Counted from the first letter of the stretch, positions 50,148-59,112 are shown. The stretch: 64,000 nt of DNA from UQRS01 sp050946935 (GCA_050946935.1 JBMNVR010000011.1:1-64000); one strand, 5' to 3'. Program-made: numbers and translations. Notes: a model not told the origin generated them from the sequence alone.

Positions 50148-50837
50148 GTGAAAAAGGCCTTTTGCGCGGCGTTTCCTCTTACGGTGCCGGTGCTGACCGG
50201 ATATTTGGTGCTTGGGATGGCCTATGGCCTGCTGATGCAGGATAAGGGATTCGGCGTTTGGTGGATCTTTGTGTGCAGCGCGGCCGTTTTTGCCGGTTCG
50301 ATGCAGTTTGTCGGGATTACGCTGCTGACCTCGACGTTTCAGCCGGTATACGCGCTGGTGATGACGTTGGTCATCAATGCCCGGCATATTTTCTATGGAC
50401 TGTCGATGCTGGCCAGGTATCGAGGAACCGGGCGATGGAAACCTTATCTCATTTTCGGTCTGACGGACGAGACTTTTTCGGTTGTCTGTTCAGTTGAACC
50501 GCCCGATGGGGTGCTGCCGGAGCGATTCTATTTCGCCGTTACGCTGCTCGACCACCTCTACTGGGTGGCCGGGTCGGTGCTTGGCGCGCTGGCCGGCGGT
50601 CTGCTGACCTTTAATACGGAAGGGATGGATTTTGCGTTAACCGCCCTGTTTTTTGTTATTTTTCTGAATCAGTGGATGGAGCAAAAGCAGCACGCGCCGG
50701 CGATAATCGGCGTGACGGCTTCGCTGGCGGCGTTGCTGCTGTTCGGCTCGGCGAATTTTCTGATCCCGGCGATGGCGGCCATTGTGATCTGTCTTTTTGC
50801 TTTTCGCCGCCGGCTTGACGAGGGGGTGAAGGCATGA
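50148..50837 (+). CDS. azlC: AzlC-family branched-chain amino acid exporter, large subunit
   Basis: A 229-residue membrane protein with about seven segments. AzlC hallmarks are VLGMAYGLLMQDKGF, SAAVFAGSMQFVGITLLT and the LVINARHIFYGLSML motif. It works with AzlD to export branched-chain amino acids or analogues. I chose the GTG at 50148, preceded by AAGGAGA; the frame is open further upstream but non-coding in appearance. The 250 bases before it (49895-50147) show no gene. It overlaps azlD by four bases. Confidence 0.93.
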   Translation: MKKAFCAAFPLTVPVLTGYLVLGMAYGLLMQDKGFGVWWIFVCSAAVFAGSMQFVGITLLTSTFQPVYALVMTLVINARHIFYGLSMLARYRGTGRWKPYLIFGLTDETFSVVCSVEPPDGVLPERFYFAVTLLDHLYWVAGSVLGALAGGLLTFNTEGMDFALTALFFVIFLNQWMEQKQHAPAIIGVTASLAALLLFGSANFLIPAMAAIVICLFAFRRRLDEGVKA

Positions 50838-51160
50838 CGGCAGCGCAGCTTTTGATCACGGTCGGCATTATGGTGATTGGCACGGTTTTGACCCGTTTCC
50901 TGCCCTTTGTCTGCTTCCCGGATGTGGAGAAAACGCCGGCCGCCGTTCGCTATCTTGGCCGGGTGTTGCCCTGTGCCGCCATGGGGATGCTGGTGGTGTA
51001 TTGCCTGAAGGACGTTTCTCTTCTGTCGGCGCCGCACGGTCTGCCGGAGGGGCTGGCGCTGCTTGCGGTTTTGCTGCTGCACCTCTGGCGGAGAAACACT
51101 CTCCTCAGCATACTGGGCGGTACGGCGGTGTATATGCTGCTGGTACAGCTCGCGTTTTGA
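50834..51160 (+). CDS. azlD: AzlD-family branched-chain amino acid exporter, small subunit
   Basis: A 108-residue protein with four membrane segments (LLITVGIMVIGTVLTRFLPF, VLPCAAMGMLVVYCLKD, GLALLAVLLLHLW, LLSILGGTAVYMLLVQLAF). Small partner of AzlC. Its ATG overlaps the azlC stop (ATGA), which implies coupled translation. Members of this pair are often controlled by Lrp-like regulators or T-boxes; I see neither here. Confidence 0.92.
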   Translation: MTAAQLLITVGIMVIGTVLTRFLPFVCFPDVEKTPAAVRYLGRVLPCAAMGMLVVYCLKDVSLLSAPHGLPEGLALLAVLLLHLWRRNTLLSILGGTAVYMLLVQLAF

Positions 51161-51296
51161 GGCGGCGTGGACTACAGGGTTGGTCAGGCTTGGCTCAGGC
51201 TCAAACCGACTGCATATATTTGGCTTTGCGAACGCCTTTGCTTTCCGGGTAGGGTATTCTGCAAAAAACAAATATGAAAAATTTACATTTGCTTTG

Positions 51297-51325
51297 TGGA
51301 CACACCTGTTTCGGACTGTTATAAT
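51297..51325 (+). promoter_or_regulatory. Sigma-A promoter upstream of the 51.4-53.5 kb cluster
   Basis: TGGACA at 51297-51302, 17-base spacer, TATAAT at 51320-51325. A short CGGAC/GTCCG hairpin with TTTT follows at about 51349-51365. Confidence 0.75.
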
Positions 51326-51430
51326 GTAAAAAAACCGATGGACAGAAAAAAAGCGGACAAAGTCCGTTTTGGGTAAGTGCACCCGAAACCGGCTTCGCCC
51401 GCATTCCACACGGAACGGAGAGGGAGCGCT

Positions 51431-52177
51431 TTGGAAAAAAACAAAAAACTGATGGATTTTGTCCGCCGCGCCGAATATAAGCGCCGTCTTGAAGCGCATG
51501 AGGTGTGGGGTCATGTCGGCGGCCGGCTGTATACCTTGACCAAAATTGTATATACCATCGCTTTTGCGCTGGCTATGTTGGTGAATCTAACCTACTTGTT
51601 TTTTTGGTGCAACCGTTATTTTTCCGAGCGGGAGCTGCTGGCCGACCCCGCAAGCGCTCGCAACGCCATTCTGGTTGTGGGGCTGATGTCGCTGGTTCTG
51701 GCCGCCGGATACATTTTTGTGGCGCAACAGAAACCGTCCGTCTATCTTCCCTGCACGCTTGCCTCGTCGGTTGTGCTGTCCCTCCATTTTTATGGAGAGA
51801 TGGGGGATATCCTGGCCTCGCAGGGATTTTTGCCCTACCTGTTCAAACATCTGCTGTGGTATATTTTTCTCTGCCTGACCGCGTTGATCCTCTTTTTGAT
51901 TCAGGCGCGGGAGAATGCCGCCCTCTCCGCCCGGTACGCCAAGCTGGAGGCGCAGCTGTACTCCCGCGCCTCGGCTGAGACCGGCGTGACCGGCGTCTTT
52001 ACTGAGGATGACTGGCAGCGTCTGCTGGAAGCGTATGACGGCGCGGGGCCGGAAAAGCCTCTCAGCCGGTCGGAAAAGATCCGCAGGCGGAAGGAAGCGG
52101 AAGAAGCTATGGAAGAGAATGAGACGCCTGGAACGCCGGTGGACGCGAAGGAGGATATGAATGAAGAAAACGCTTAG
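51431..52177 (+). CDS. Four-segment membrane protein of unknown function
   Basis: A 248-residue protein. After a charged N-terminus (EKNKKLMDFVRRAEYKRRLE) four membrane segments follow: about 35-60, 80-102, 108-128 and 145-163. The last 80 residues are soluble, acidic and charged (SRSEKIRRRKEAEEAMEENE). I chose the TTG at 51431 with GGAGAGGGAG upstream. It overlaps the next gene by 17 bases, so the two are coupled. I recognise no named domain. Confidence 0.7.
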   Translation: MEKNKKLMDFVRRAEYKRRLEAHEVWGHVGGRLYTLTKIVYTIAFALAMLVNLTYLFFWCNRYFSERELLADPASARNAILVVGLMSLVLAAGYIFVAQQKPSVYLPCTLASSVVLSLHFYGEMGDILASQGFLPYLFKHLLWYIFLCLTALILFLIQARENAALSARYAKLEAQLYSRASAETGVTGVFTEDDWQRLLEAYDGAGPEKPLSRSEKIRRRKEAEEAMEENETPGTPVDAKEDMNEENA

Positions 52178-53060
52178 CGCCCGCACCGTCTCTTTGATAT
52201 TTGTCGCTTTTCTGTCCGTCGTGCTGCTTGCTTCGGCGGCCTTTATCCTGTTTTCTCCCGATGATCTTCCAAGCTCTGCGGCCGACAACACCTCCGGTAA
52301 TCTGCTGGCGGGGGGCGCTTTTGCCGCCGGAGATCAAATCGCCTTTTTCCTTGAAAACGGCGATTTGTACAGCTTGTTTGAAAATCAAAAAAAACTGGTC
52401 AAATCCGGGGCTGAGGCTCCGCTTTTTGTGACCGAGGGCGCGCCGGTCTTTATGCGGGACGGCGGACTCTATCACACCCTGCCCGACGGCAGCGGGGAGG
52501 TTTGCCTGGCTCAGCGGGTGGAAAACCCCCTGATCCTCGGCCGGTGGATTTACTGTACCGAGAACGGTGAACTGGTCAAATTCCGGATGGACGATGGCAA
52601 ACGGTACAGGCTTGGGCTTTATTCGCAGGGGAACTATTCGGTCAGCGCCACAAGGATTTATTATCTTGAGAGCGACGGATATCTTTATACCGCCCGGACC
52701 GACGGGAGCGAGCGGGCGTTGGCCGCGCCGTATAAAATGACCGATTTCATCGTCGGCGGCACCTATATCTTTTACCGGGATGAAAGCCGGGTTCTTTGCT
52801 GGTTCCCGGCCGCTACGCCGGAGGCCAAGGCCGAGCACCGGGAGGTTTCGGGGTATAATTATCTTGACGGTAAGGTCATCTATCGCAGCGAGGGGAGCAT
52901 TTTCTCACTCGATATGAAAACCATGGCAGTCAGCGAGGTGACCGCCGACACCGGCGCCAAATCGGCATTGTACTGTGACGACAGTTTTATCTATTTTTAC
53001 GATGCCGCGGGGGAGTTTTCCCGCATTTCGCCCGACGGATCGGGCAAGCAGAGCTTTTGA
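52161..53060 (+). CDS. Membrane-anchored beta-propeller protein (DUF5050-like)
   Basis: A 299-residue protein with one N-terminal membrane segment (about 8-32, LIFVAFLSVVLLASAAFILF) and an extracytoplasmic domain of repeated strands: NGDLYSLFENQ, DGGLYHTLPDG, ENGELVKFRMDDG, ESDGYLYTARTDGSE, EGSIFSLDMKT. The spacing suggests a propeller of about six blades as in DUF5050 proteins. AAGGAGGA precedes the ATG. Role unknown; coupling to the upstream membrane protein suggests they act together at the cell surface. Confidence 0.72.
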   Translation: MKKTLSARTVSLIFVAFLSVVLLASAAFILFSPDDLPSSAADNTSGNLLAGGAFAAGDQIAFFLENGDLYSLFENQKKLVKSGAEAPLFVTEGAPVFMRDGGLYHTLPDGSGEVCLAQRVENPLILGRWIYCTENGELVKFRMDDGKRYRLGLYSQGNYSVSATRIYYLESDGYLYTARTDGSERALAAPYKMTDFIVGGTYIFYRDESRVLCWFPAATPEAKAEHREVSGYNYLDGKVIYRSEGSIFSLDMKTMAVSEVTADTGAKSALYCDDSFIYFYDAAGEFSRISPDGSGKQSF

Positions 53061-53078
53061 CAAAGAAGGGAATCCGTT

Positions 53079-53549
53079 TTGAATAAAACCAACGCCATGC
53101 GGTTGCTGGATGCGGCCGGAATCGAGTATACCCCCATGACCTATGCGTATGACGAGAGCGATCTTTCCGGTCTGCACATTGTGTCGCAGATTGGTCTGCC
53201 GCCTGAGCAGGTTTTTAAAACCCTTGTGGCAAAGGGGGACAAGACCGGGCCGGTCGTTTTCTGTATCCCGGTCGCGGACGAACTCGATTTGAAAAAAGCG
53301 GCGGCGGCCAGTAAGAATAAAAAGGTGGAAATGCTGCATGTAAAGGATCTGCTCGGTCTGACCGGCTATGTTCGGGGCGGCTGCTCACCCATTGGGATGA
53401 AGAAGAAGTTTCCGACCTTTGTGGATGAAACCTGCGTTCTCTTCGATCGGATCACGGTCAGTGCCGGCTGTCGCGGCTGTCAGCTTTTGCTTCCGGTGGA
53501 TGCGCTGACCGCCTTTGTCGACGCGCGTGTTTGTGCGCTCACGGTGTAA
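53079..53549 (+). CDS. ybaK: YbaK/EbsC-type Cys-tRNA(Pro) deacylase
   Basis: A 156-residue trans-editing protein that hydrolyses Cys mis-attached to tRNA-Pro. Family features: NAMRLLDAAGIEYTPMTYAY at the start, VFKTLVAKGDKTGPVVFCIP, the Lys in ELDLKKAAAASKNKKVEM, and the VRGGCSPIGMKKKFPTFVDE block. TTG start with GAAGGGAA upstream. It follows the propeller gene by 18 bases and may share its transcript. Confidence 0.92.
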   Translation: MNKTNAMRLLDAAGIEYTPMTYAYDESDLSGLHIVSQIGLPPEQVFKTLVAKGDKTGPVVFCIPVADELDLKKAAAASKNKKVEMLHVKDLLGLTGYVRGGCSPIGMKKKFPTFVDETCVLFDRITVSAGCRGCQLLLPVDALTAFVDARVCALTV

Positions 53550-53554
53550 GGAAG

Positions 53555-53589
53555 AGGAAACCGCAGGTTCGAATCCTTTTCGCTCGACC
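53555..53589 (+). tRNA. 3' fragment of a tRNA gene (partial, not functional)
   Basis: CCGCAGGTTCGAATCCTTTT followed by CGCTCGACC has the T-loop TTCGAAT and an acceptor-like 3' strand. The 5' half (a GGTCGAGC strand, D-arm and anticodon arm) is not found upstream, which is ybaK coding sequence. The T-stem is also imperfect. This is what an integration site leaves when a tRNA 3' end is duplicated. Confidence 0.5.
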
Positions 53590-53694
53590 GTTTTTCCGAA
53601 GAGGAATTGGCCATGCTGCTCACGATATATGCCGAAAACCGGCTGGCGGTTCATGTAGGAAGCGTAAGAAGATGGCGCCTTTTGAAAATACGGA

Positions 53695-53750
53695 AAACGC
53701 CCCTGTCTGTTGTAGAGTTTATAAACTACAGCAGCAGGGGCGTTGGTTTT
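53695..53750 (+). terminator. Terminator after the ybaK region
   Basis: AAAACGCCCCTG and TGTTGTAG pair with CTACAGCAG and CAGGGGCGTT, followed by GGTTTTT. Confidence 0.8.
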
Positions 53751-53828
53751 TATATACACAAAACGGGTGTGAAAAGGTGGAGAGCCGGCAGCGAAAAAAT
53801 GTGGCGCAGCTTTGAAGCGGAAACGGCG

Positions 53829-54560
53829 TCAGATCACCAGTCCACCGTTGGGGCTGATGACCTGTCCGGTGAGAAACTCGCCCCCCGTCCCGGCAAGGAA
53901 GCAGACGGCCGCCGCAACCTCCTCCGGCCGGCCGATCCGGCCAAGCGGCGTTTCTCCGGTCAACGCGGCCATCTCAACAGGGGAGAGGTGGGCGTTCATT
54001 TCGGTGTCGATGACGCCGGGCGCGACGCAGTTGACCCGTATGCCAGAGGGGCCAACCTCCTTTGCCAGCGCCCGGGTCAGGCCAATCACACCGGCCTTGG
54101 CCGCGGAATAGGCTGCTTCGCACGCGGCGCCGGTCATCCCCCATATGGAGGAGATGTTCACAATACAGCCGCTCTGCCGCCGGATCATGCCGGGCAAAAC
54201 AGCGCGGCAACAGCGAAAAACCCCGCTGAGATCGGTATCGATGATCCGCTCCCACTCGATGTCGGTCGTTTCGGTCAACAGCCCGGATGTCGCGATGCCG
54301 GCGTTGTTGACCAGCAGATCGATGTGTCCAAAGTCGGCCAGGATCGCCTCTGTCGCTGCGTTTATCGAGCAGGTATTGGTCACATCCAACAGGTAGAGAC
54401 CGGCAATGCCGCCAGCCTCGCGTATTTCTTTTGCCAGCGCGGCGGCAGAGACTTCGGATTGGCGATAGCCGATTGCAACGGCATACCCCTCTTTCGCCAG
54501 CGCACGTGTGCAGGCGGTTCCGATGCCGCGCGCGGCCCCGGTAATCAGCGCCGTTTTCAT
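53829..54560 (-). CDS. Short-chain dehydrogenase/reductase, FabG-like
   Basis: A 243-residue SDR with the full classical signature: cofactor site TGAARGIGTAC (residues 7-17), NNAG near 89-92, catalytic Ser in NISSIWG, and Tyr/Lys in AAYSAAKAG near 154-158. The C-terminal GRPEEVAAAVCFLAGTGGEF is typical of FabG-type 3-oxoacyl-ACP reductases, but the same core occurs in many ketoreductases. AAGGATG precedes the ATG. It stands alone, outside any fatty-acid cluster, so a specific substrate cannot be stated. Confidence 0.88.
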   Translation of the reverse strand: MKTALITGAARGIGTACTRALAKEGYAVAIGYRQSEVSAAALAKEIREAGGIAGLYLLDVTNTCSINAATEAILADFGHIDLLVNNAGIATSGLLTETTDIEWERIIDTDLSGVFRCCRAVLPGMIRRQSGCIVNISSIWGMTGAACEAAYSAAKAGVIGLTRALAKEVGPSGIRVNCVAPGVIDTEMNAHLSPVEMAALTGETPLGRIGRPEEVAAAVCFLAGTGGEFLTGQVISPNGGLVI

Positions 54561-54624
54561 ATTGTCACATCCTTAAATCTTCATATGAAATGGATAGCAC
54601 GCGCCGTTTTATGAAGATAAGCTG

Positions 54625-56094
54625 TCACAGCGCGCCGTATTTGTTTTGCAGGGCCTGTAAAACGGCCTCGGTTTCCAAAAAAGGAATGTTCAGGCTCTCG
54701 GCGTTTTCAGACCGAACCGACAGCTTGACGCGGCAGAGGCCGCCCCGTTTGTCCCATGGATATTCGGTCACCCGCAGGTATCCACAGTTGTCGTCGTTAC
54801 AGTGCAGCTCGACCATGTTGAACATCCGTGCGCCGGATGCGCAGAACTCCTCCCCAATAGAAAGACCGCCGCGCCGGAATTTCCGCACACAGATGACGAT
54901 AAACACCAGATCCAGCCCCTCCGCCACAAGGGCGAGAAACCAGATCAAATCGGAAAAGTGCGCGGCCCACAGGCTGAGCAGACCGGCCACAACCGGAATG
55001 ATTCCCAGTAAAAGCGCGGGCGGGGTGCAAAATTTCCGCAGTGCGCAGGCCGGGTGCCGCAGCCCCAGCGGCTGCGGCCGAATGTTCGGAAGTAGTCCCC
55101 GGCACAGAGCGTACACCTCGTCGCTCTGGGCGGCCGGGATGATCATGGCTGTCTCTCCACCCTTGTAATCGCTGCCATAACCGGCGATACTGATGCCAAC
55201 ATTGTACCGGCGCAGAAACATCATCACGGGGTTTTGGGTGATGGAGATGCTGTTGACCATACTGATCTGAAACCGAATGTGCCGCTTCATGATCAGCCCG
55301 GCGACCACCGTCAGGTTGTTTCCCCTCCGGGTCATTTTAAAGGGCAGGTTTTTAAAAACCGAAATGAAGAAGGAGATACCGAAGCCGATCAGCAGCGTGA
55401 GGGCGATGTAGCCGGCGATCGGCGGAATCAGAACGCCGGCTGTATTCTCCGCCCCCGCGACCATTTCGTTCAGGGTGCCGTATACACGCTCGGTGATGCC
55501 GGCGCCGAGCAGTTTTCCGGTATGGCTGATGATGGGCGCCGCAATCAGCAGCCCGGTGGCCGAGTTGGAGGTTGCCGCCGCCATGATAATCAGCCGCTTG
55601 GCCGGCGGATGAAACTGTACGACCTCTCCCATGTCGGGCGGGAACAGCTCGTATAGATCGGGCGCGACCGAACGGGGCATAATTATTTTGAAGTCCGGCT
55701 TGCCCGGCCGTCCCGCCTCGGTCGAGAGGCGAACCTCTACCGCGCCGGTCAGGCGCAGCAGCGGACCGGTGCGGATAAAGGTGCTGGAGATTTTGTCCAC
55801 GGGGATGACCGACCGTGTGCGGAGGAGTACCCCCTCGGTTACGATGATGCGGCCGCCGCCCAGCACCAGCCGGCAGCGCAGAAATTTGGCAACCGACAGC
55901 GCCAGAATGACGGCGGCGGTGATGGCCTCTCCCACAATCAGAGTGGTCAGTGCGCCGTGCCGCAGATAGGAGAGAAGCCCCTGCGCCGCGGGAATCAGCA
56001 AAACAAAAATATATGGTTTTAAATAACTAAAAATGATTAGCGGGTGTGCTTTATACTCAGTCTGTATCGCAGCGATTTTGCCCACCTCCCACAT
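54625..56094 (-). CDS. Large bPH2 (YdbT-like) membrane protein
   Basis: A 489-residue membrane protein with repeated pairs of membrane helices each followed by a bacterial PH-like (bPH2/DUF304) domain: ILALSVAKFLRCRLVLGGGR then VTEGVLLRTRSVIPVDKISS; FKMTRRGNNLTVVAGLIMKR then ISMVNSISITQNPVMMFLRR. A third unit at the C-terminus lacks clear conservation. Such proteins occur in pairs with a small bPH2 protein (ydbS/ydbT). The ATG overlaps the small partner by 38 bases and has no strong Shine-Dalgarno sequence, so translation is probably coupled. YdbST has been linked to resistance to antimicrobials in Bacillus; the role here is inferred. Confidence 0.8.
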   Translation of the reverse strand: MWEVGKIAAIQTEYKAHPLIIFSYLKPYIFVLLIPAAQGLLSYLRHGALTTLIVGEAITAAVILALSVAKFLRCRLVLGGGRIIVTEGVLLRTRSVIPVDKISSTFIRTGPLLRLTGAVEVRLSTEAGRPGKPDFKIIMPRSVAPDLYELFPPDMGEVVQFHPPAKRLIIMAAATSNSATGLLIAAPIISHTGKLLGAGITERVYGTLNEMVAGAENTAGVLIPPIAGYIALTLLIGFGISFFISVFKNLPFKMTRRGNNLTVVAGLIMKRHIRFQISMVNSISITQNPVMMFLRRYNVGISIAGYGSDYKGGETAMIIPAAQSDEVYALCRGLLPNIRPQPLGLRHPACALRKFCTPPALLLGIIPVVAGLLSLWAAHFSDLIWFLALVAEGLDLVFIVICVRKFRRGGLSIGEEFCASGARMFNMVELHCNDDNCGYLRVTEYPWDKRGGLCRVKLSVRSENAESLNIPFLETEAVLQALQNKYGAL

Positions 56095-56518
56095 CGTTTC
56101 CGGTCGCCCGGATGATGGCGGCCGCCTCCTGCTCCGAAAGGCAGGGGATGGTCAGCCGGCCCTTGGACGCCCGCAGGCGGAGGCTGCACAGTCCCAGCGC
56201 CGCCGAAAAAGGGGTGTAAAACTGCTCGACGTAAATCATGCGCGGTTTCGGCATAATGTATCGGCGCCGGATAAAGACGCCTCGGGTGTAAACCAGCGCG
56301 TCGCCTGACAACCGGACGGCCATGCTCTCCATCAGGCGGGGGAGGTAATAAAACCAGAGGAAAACTGCCAGAAAGATCAGCAAAGCAAAAAGGGTGGCAG
56401 TGATTCCTTTAGGCAAAGCCAAACCCAAAAACGCGCAGAGGACAAACACCCCGGCAAGCAGTACCATGGCATAAGTGCGAAACAGAGTCAGCGCGTTTTT
56501 CGGCGGCCGAAATGTCAT
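56057..56518 (-). CDS. Small bPH2 (YdbS-like) membrane protein
   Basis: A 153-residue protein with two membrane helices (about 15-35 and 40-58) and one bPH2 domain (LVYTRGVFIRRRYIMPKPRM followed by VEQFYTPFSAALGLCSLRLR). Small partner of the larger bPH2 protein encoded downstream. Its ATG directly abuts the rarA stop codon (TAAATG) and has CGGAGG upstream, so rarA and the bPH2 genes form one transcript. Confidence 0.82.
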   Translation of the reverse strand: MTFRPPKNALTLFRTYAMVLLAGVFVLCAFLGLALPKGITATLFALLIFLAVFLWFYYLPRLMESMAVRLSGDALVYTRGVFIRRRYIMPKPRMIYVEQFYTPFSAALGLCSLRLRASKGRLTIPCLSEQEAAAIIRATGNDVGGGQNRCDTD

Positions 56519-57787
56519 TTAATTACCTCCGTTCTTCAGTTTATCCAGATAGGCTTTGAAGGCCTGCTCGTTCTTATTCTCCCCAAAAACATAGTAGTTT
56601 TTCCCTTTCAGACGGTCGGGCAGATACTGCTGTTTTACATAGTGACCGGGAAAATCGTGGGGATAAAGATAGTTTTGACCGGGATTTTTGACCTCCGCCC
56701 CATCGGTGTGCTGGTTCTGCAGTTGCCGGGGGATGGGGCCTATATTGCCGGCCTCGATATCCGCCATGGCCGCGTTGATTCCGTTGTAGGCTGAGTTGGA
56801 TTTGGGTGCTGTGGCGACCAGCACCACCGCGTCGGCGAGAGGAATGCGCGCCTCCGGCAGGCCGACCATGAGGGCGGCGTCCACACAGGCCTTGACGATT
56901 GGCAAAGCCTGCGGATAGGCCAGGCCGACATCCTCTGCCGCGCAGACCAACAACCGGCGGCAGGCGGAGGGAAGGTCCCCCGCGGCCAGAATCCGGGCGA
57001 GGTAATGCAAGGCGGCGTCGGGGTCAGAGCCGCGCATGGATTTCTGATAGGCCGAGAGCAGATCGTAGTGCTCGTCGCCCAGCCGGTCGTACCGGCCGCC
57101 CCCGCCGCAGATTTCCTCCGCCAGGCTGTCAGAGACGGTGATCTCCCCCTCACCGGAATCGGCCGCGATCACGCAAAGCTCCAACCCGCCGAGGGCCTTG
57201 CGCACATCTCCGCCCGCGCCATAGGCCAGCGCCCGCGCCGCCGTGTCTGAAAGCCGGATGGGAACCCCCTTTTCCTCCTCTAAAAAGGCGGCGCCGCGGT
57301 GGACGGCCGGCAAGATTTCCTCCGGCGTCAGCTCCTTGAACTCGAACACGGTCGAGCGGCTGAGCAGGGCGTTGTAAATATAGAAGCGAGGATTCTCGGT
57401 TGTCGAGGCGATCAGGGTGATGCTGCCCTTTTCAATATGCTCGAGCAGGGTCTGCTGCTGGCGTTTGTTGAAATACTGAATCTCGTCCAGATAGAGCAGA
57501 ATGCCATCCTTGCCGGCAAAGGTGCCGACCTCGGCCACCATGTCCTTGATATCGGCGGTAGAGGCGGTCGTGGCGTTCAGCCGGTGCAGACGCTTGCCGC
57601 AGCCGTTTGCGATGATCTCGGCCACGGTGGTCTTGCCGACCCCCGACGGGCCGTAGAAGATCAGATTGGGAATCTGTCCGCTTTCAATAATACGGCGCAG
57701 TACCTTGCCTTGGCCGAGAAGATGGGTCTGCCCCACCACGTTGTCAAGGGTTTTGGGCCGCATCCGGTCGGCAAGCGGTCGTGACAT
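56519..57787 (-). CDS. rarA: Replication-associated recombination protein A (RarA/MgsA)
   Basis: A 422-residue AAA+ ATPase acting at stalled replication forks. Motifs in order: RPKTLDNVVGQTHLLG, Walker A FYGPSGVGKTTVAE, Walker B ILLYLDEIQYFNKRQQ, sensor 1 IASTTENPRFYIYNALLSRS, then the C-terminal tetramerisation region with QKSMRGSDPDAALHYLARIL and LYPHDFPGHYVKQQYLPD. AAAAGGAGGA precedes the ATG. Length is normal for the family. Confidence 0.95.
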   Translation of the reverse strand: MSRPLADRMRPKTLDNVVGQTHLLGQGKVLRRIIESGQIPNLIFYGPSGVGKTTVAEIIANGCGKRLHRLNATTASTADIKDMVAEVGTFAGKDGILLYLDEIQYFNKRQQQTLLEHIEKGSITLIASTTENPRFYIYNALLSRSTVFEFKELTPEEILPAVHRGAAFLEEEKGVPIRLSDTAARALAYGAGGDVRKALGGLELCVIAADSGEGEITVSDSLAEEICGGGGRYDRLGDEHYDLLSAYQKSMRGSDPDAALHYLARILAAGDLPSACRRLLVCAAEDVGLAYPQALPIVKACVDAALMVGLPEARIPLADAVVLVATAPKSNSAYNGINAAMADIEAGNIGPIPRQLQNQHTDGAEVKNPGQNYLYPHDFPGHYVKQQYLPDRLKGKNYYVFGENKNEQAFKAYLDKLKNGGN

Positions 57788-57859
57788 ACGTGTTCCTCCT
57801 TTTTTATATCCTATGGCTGAACGGGAAAGCGGAGAACCAGCTCCTTCCCATTTGGCGCT

Positions 57860-58190
57860 TCAGTCCTGATAAAATATGCAGAGCCGGCGGCAGGGGGGCT
57901 GTGCGGAGGTTTCCTCCACCCGGTGATGCAGATGGGCCGGGATGGTCAGGCTTTCTCCGGCCCGGAGGGTGACGCGCCCCCGGGAAAGCCAAGCACCGCC
58001 CAGCCCTCGAGCACCGAGACCCACTCCGTCTCCTGCCGGTCGTACCAGAAGCCGTCCGGGCTGCGCGCGGCAGCCGAAACGATGCTTTCCGCTCGGCCGC
58101 CGGGAAATTGCAAAAGCGAATGGACCGTCTCTCTTCCCGATTCAGGCGGGATGGGGAAGAGGGTGTGCTTTTTCGGCGTTTTGATGGCAT
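57860..58190 (-). pseudogene. Cupin-domain gene broken by a one-base deletion in a G run
   Basis: Two minus-strand frames together give a small cupin protein. The first reads KHTLFPIPPESGRETVHSLL, then FWYDRQETEWVSVLEGWAVL and stops; the second continues with RVTLRAGESLTIPAHLHHRV and ends CRRLCIFYQD. They meet at a run of five G's (plus strand C's at 57977-57981); a sixth G would restore one frame reading GFPGGRVTLRAGE. The start is also unclear: the ATG at 58190, with GGGAGG upstream, is out of frame with the first part. The cupin beta-barrel pattern (EWV-x-VLEG, PAHLHHRVE) is clear. It follows the hydrolase gene directly. Confidence 0.7.
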
Positions 58191-58200
58191 TCGCCCTCCC

Positions 58201-59112
58201 TTATCGCTCTGTATAGACGGCGAGGCCGTCCGAAAAATCGAAAGTGATTTTGCCGTTGACGTCGGTGCGGAACACTTCGCATCCGGCGGCGTCGAGACGG
58301 TCGAGCACCGCATCGGCCGGGTGGCCGTAGCTGTTGCCCTCTCCCACAGAGATGACGGCGAAGCGCGGCTGTACGGCGTCCAGAAACGCCTCGGTCGTAG
58401 AGGCGCCGCTGCCGTGATGCCCGATCTTGAGCAGATCGGCTGATATTGAAGGGCTGTCATGCAGCAGCGAGCTTTCGCCTGCGCTGCCGCAGTCTCCGGT
58501 AAACAAGGCGGAGAAGCCGAAGCCGCTGACCATAAGAAACTGGGAGCGGTCATTCTCATCCGGGAGGTAGTCATCGCGGTAGAGCGGCGTGACCGTGAAG
58601 CTCCCAACCGCCGATGCCTGCGCCCGGTAATCGGAGAAAGGTACGCCGGCCTTCTTGGCGGCGGCCTTCAACTGCTCAAAAAGTATCGCGTCGGCAGCGT
58701 CCTCAGGCGGGGCGGCGGGGCAGCAGATCTGTCCGATCGGAAAGGCCTCCAGCAGGGAGGCCGCCCCGCCGATGTGGTCGCTGTGCGGATGAGAAAGAAA
58801 GAGAAAATCAAGGGAGACAACCCCTTCCCGCCGCAGCGTCTGAATCAGAGAGATGGCATCGTCCAGTCCGGTTCCGGTGTCGATCAGGGCGGCCTGCCCG
58901 CCCGACAGCAGCAGGGCGCAGTCGCCCTGTCCGACGTCGAGGAAGACCAACTTGTGCACATCCTCGCCCGTGCGGGCGCTGAGGCCGCAGCGCATCAGCA
59001 GGCGTTGGGCATAGCTGATCTCCCCGGCCGGGAGAAGGGAAAGCAGGAGGACGGCGGCCGCCGCCGCGAGGCAGAGGAAAATCACAAGCACTCGTTTGCA
59101 TCGGCCGCGCAT
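58201..59112 (-). CDS. ComEC/Rec2-type metallo-beta-lactamase-fold hydrolase, stand-alone
   Basis: A 303-residue protein with an N-terminal membrane anchor or signal (VLVIFLCLAAAAAVLLLSLL) and an MBL domain like that at the end of ComEC: FLDVGQGDCALLL, metal motif HPHSDHIGG, FTGDCG, LLKIGHHGS and NSYGHPADAVLDRLD. ComEC proteins degrade one DNA strand during uptake; stand-alone homologues are secreted or surface nucleases or phosphodiesterases of uncertain role. It lacks the competence membrane domain. AAAGGAGGAG precedes the ATG. Confidence 0.88.
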   Translation of the reverse strand: MRGRCKRVLVIFLCLAAAAAVLLLSLLPAGEISYAQRLLMRCGLSARTGEDVHKLVFLDVGQGDCALLLSGGQAALIDTGTGLDDAISLIQTLRREGVVSLDFLFLSHPHSDHIGGAASLLEAFPIGQICCPAAPPEDAADAILFEQLKAAAKKAGVPFSDYRAQASAVGSFTVTPLYRDDYLPDENDRSQFLMVSGFGFSALFTGDCGSAGESSLLHDSPSISADLLKIGHHGSGASTTEAFLDAVQPRFAVISVGEGNSYGHPADAVLDRLDAAGCEVFRTDVNGKITFDFSDGLAVYTER

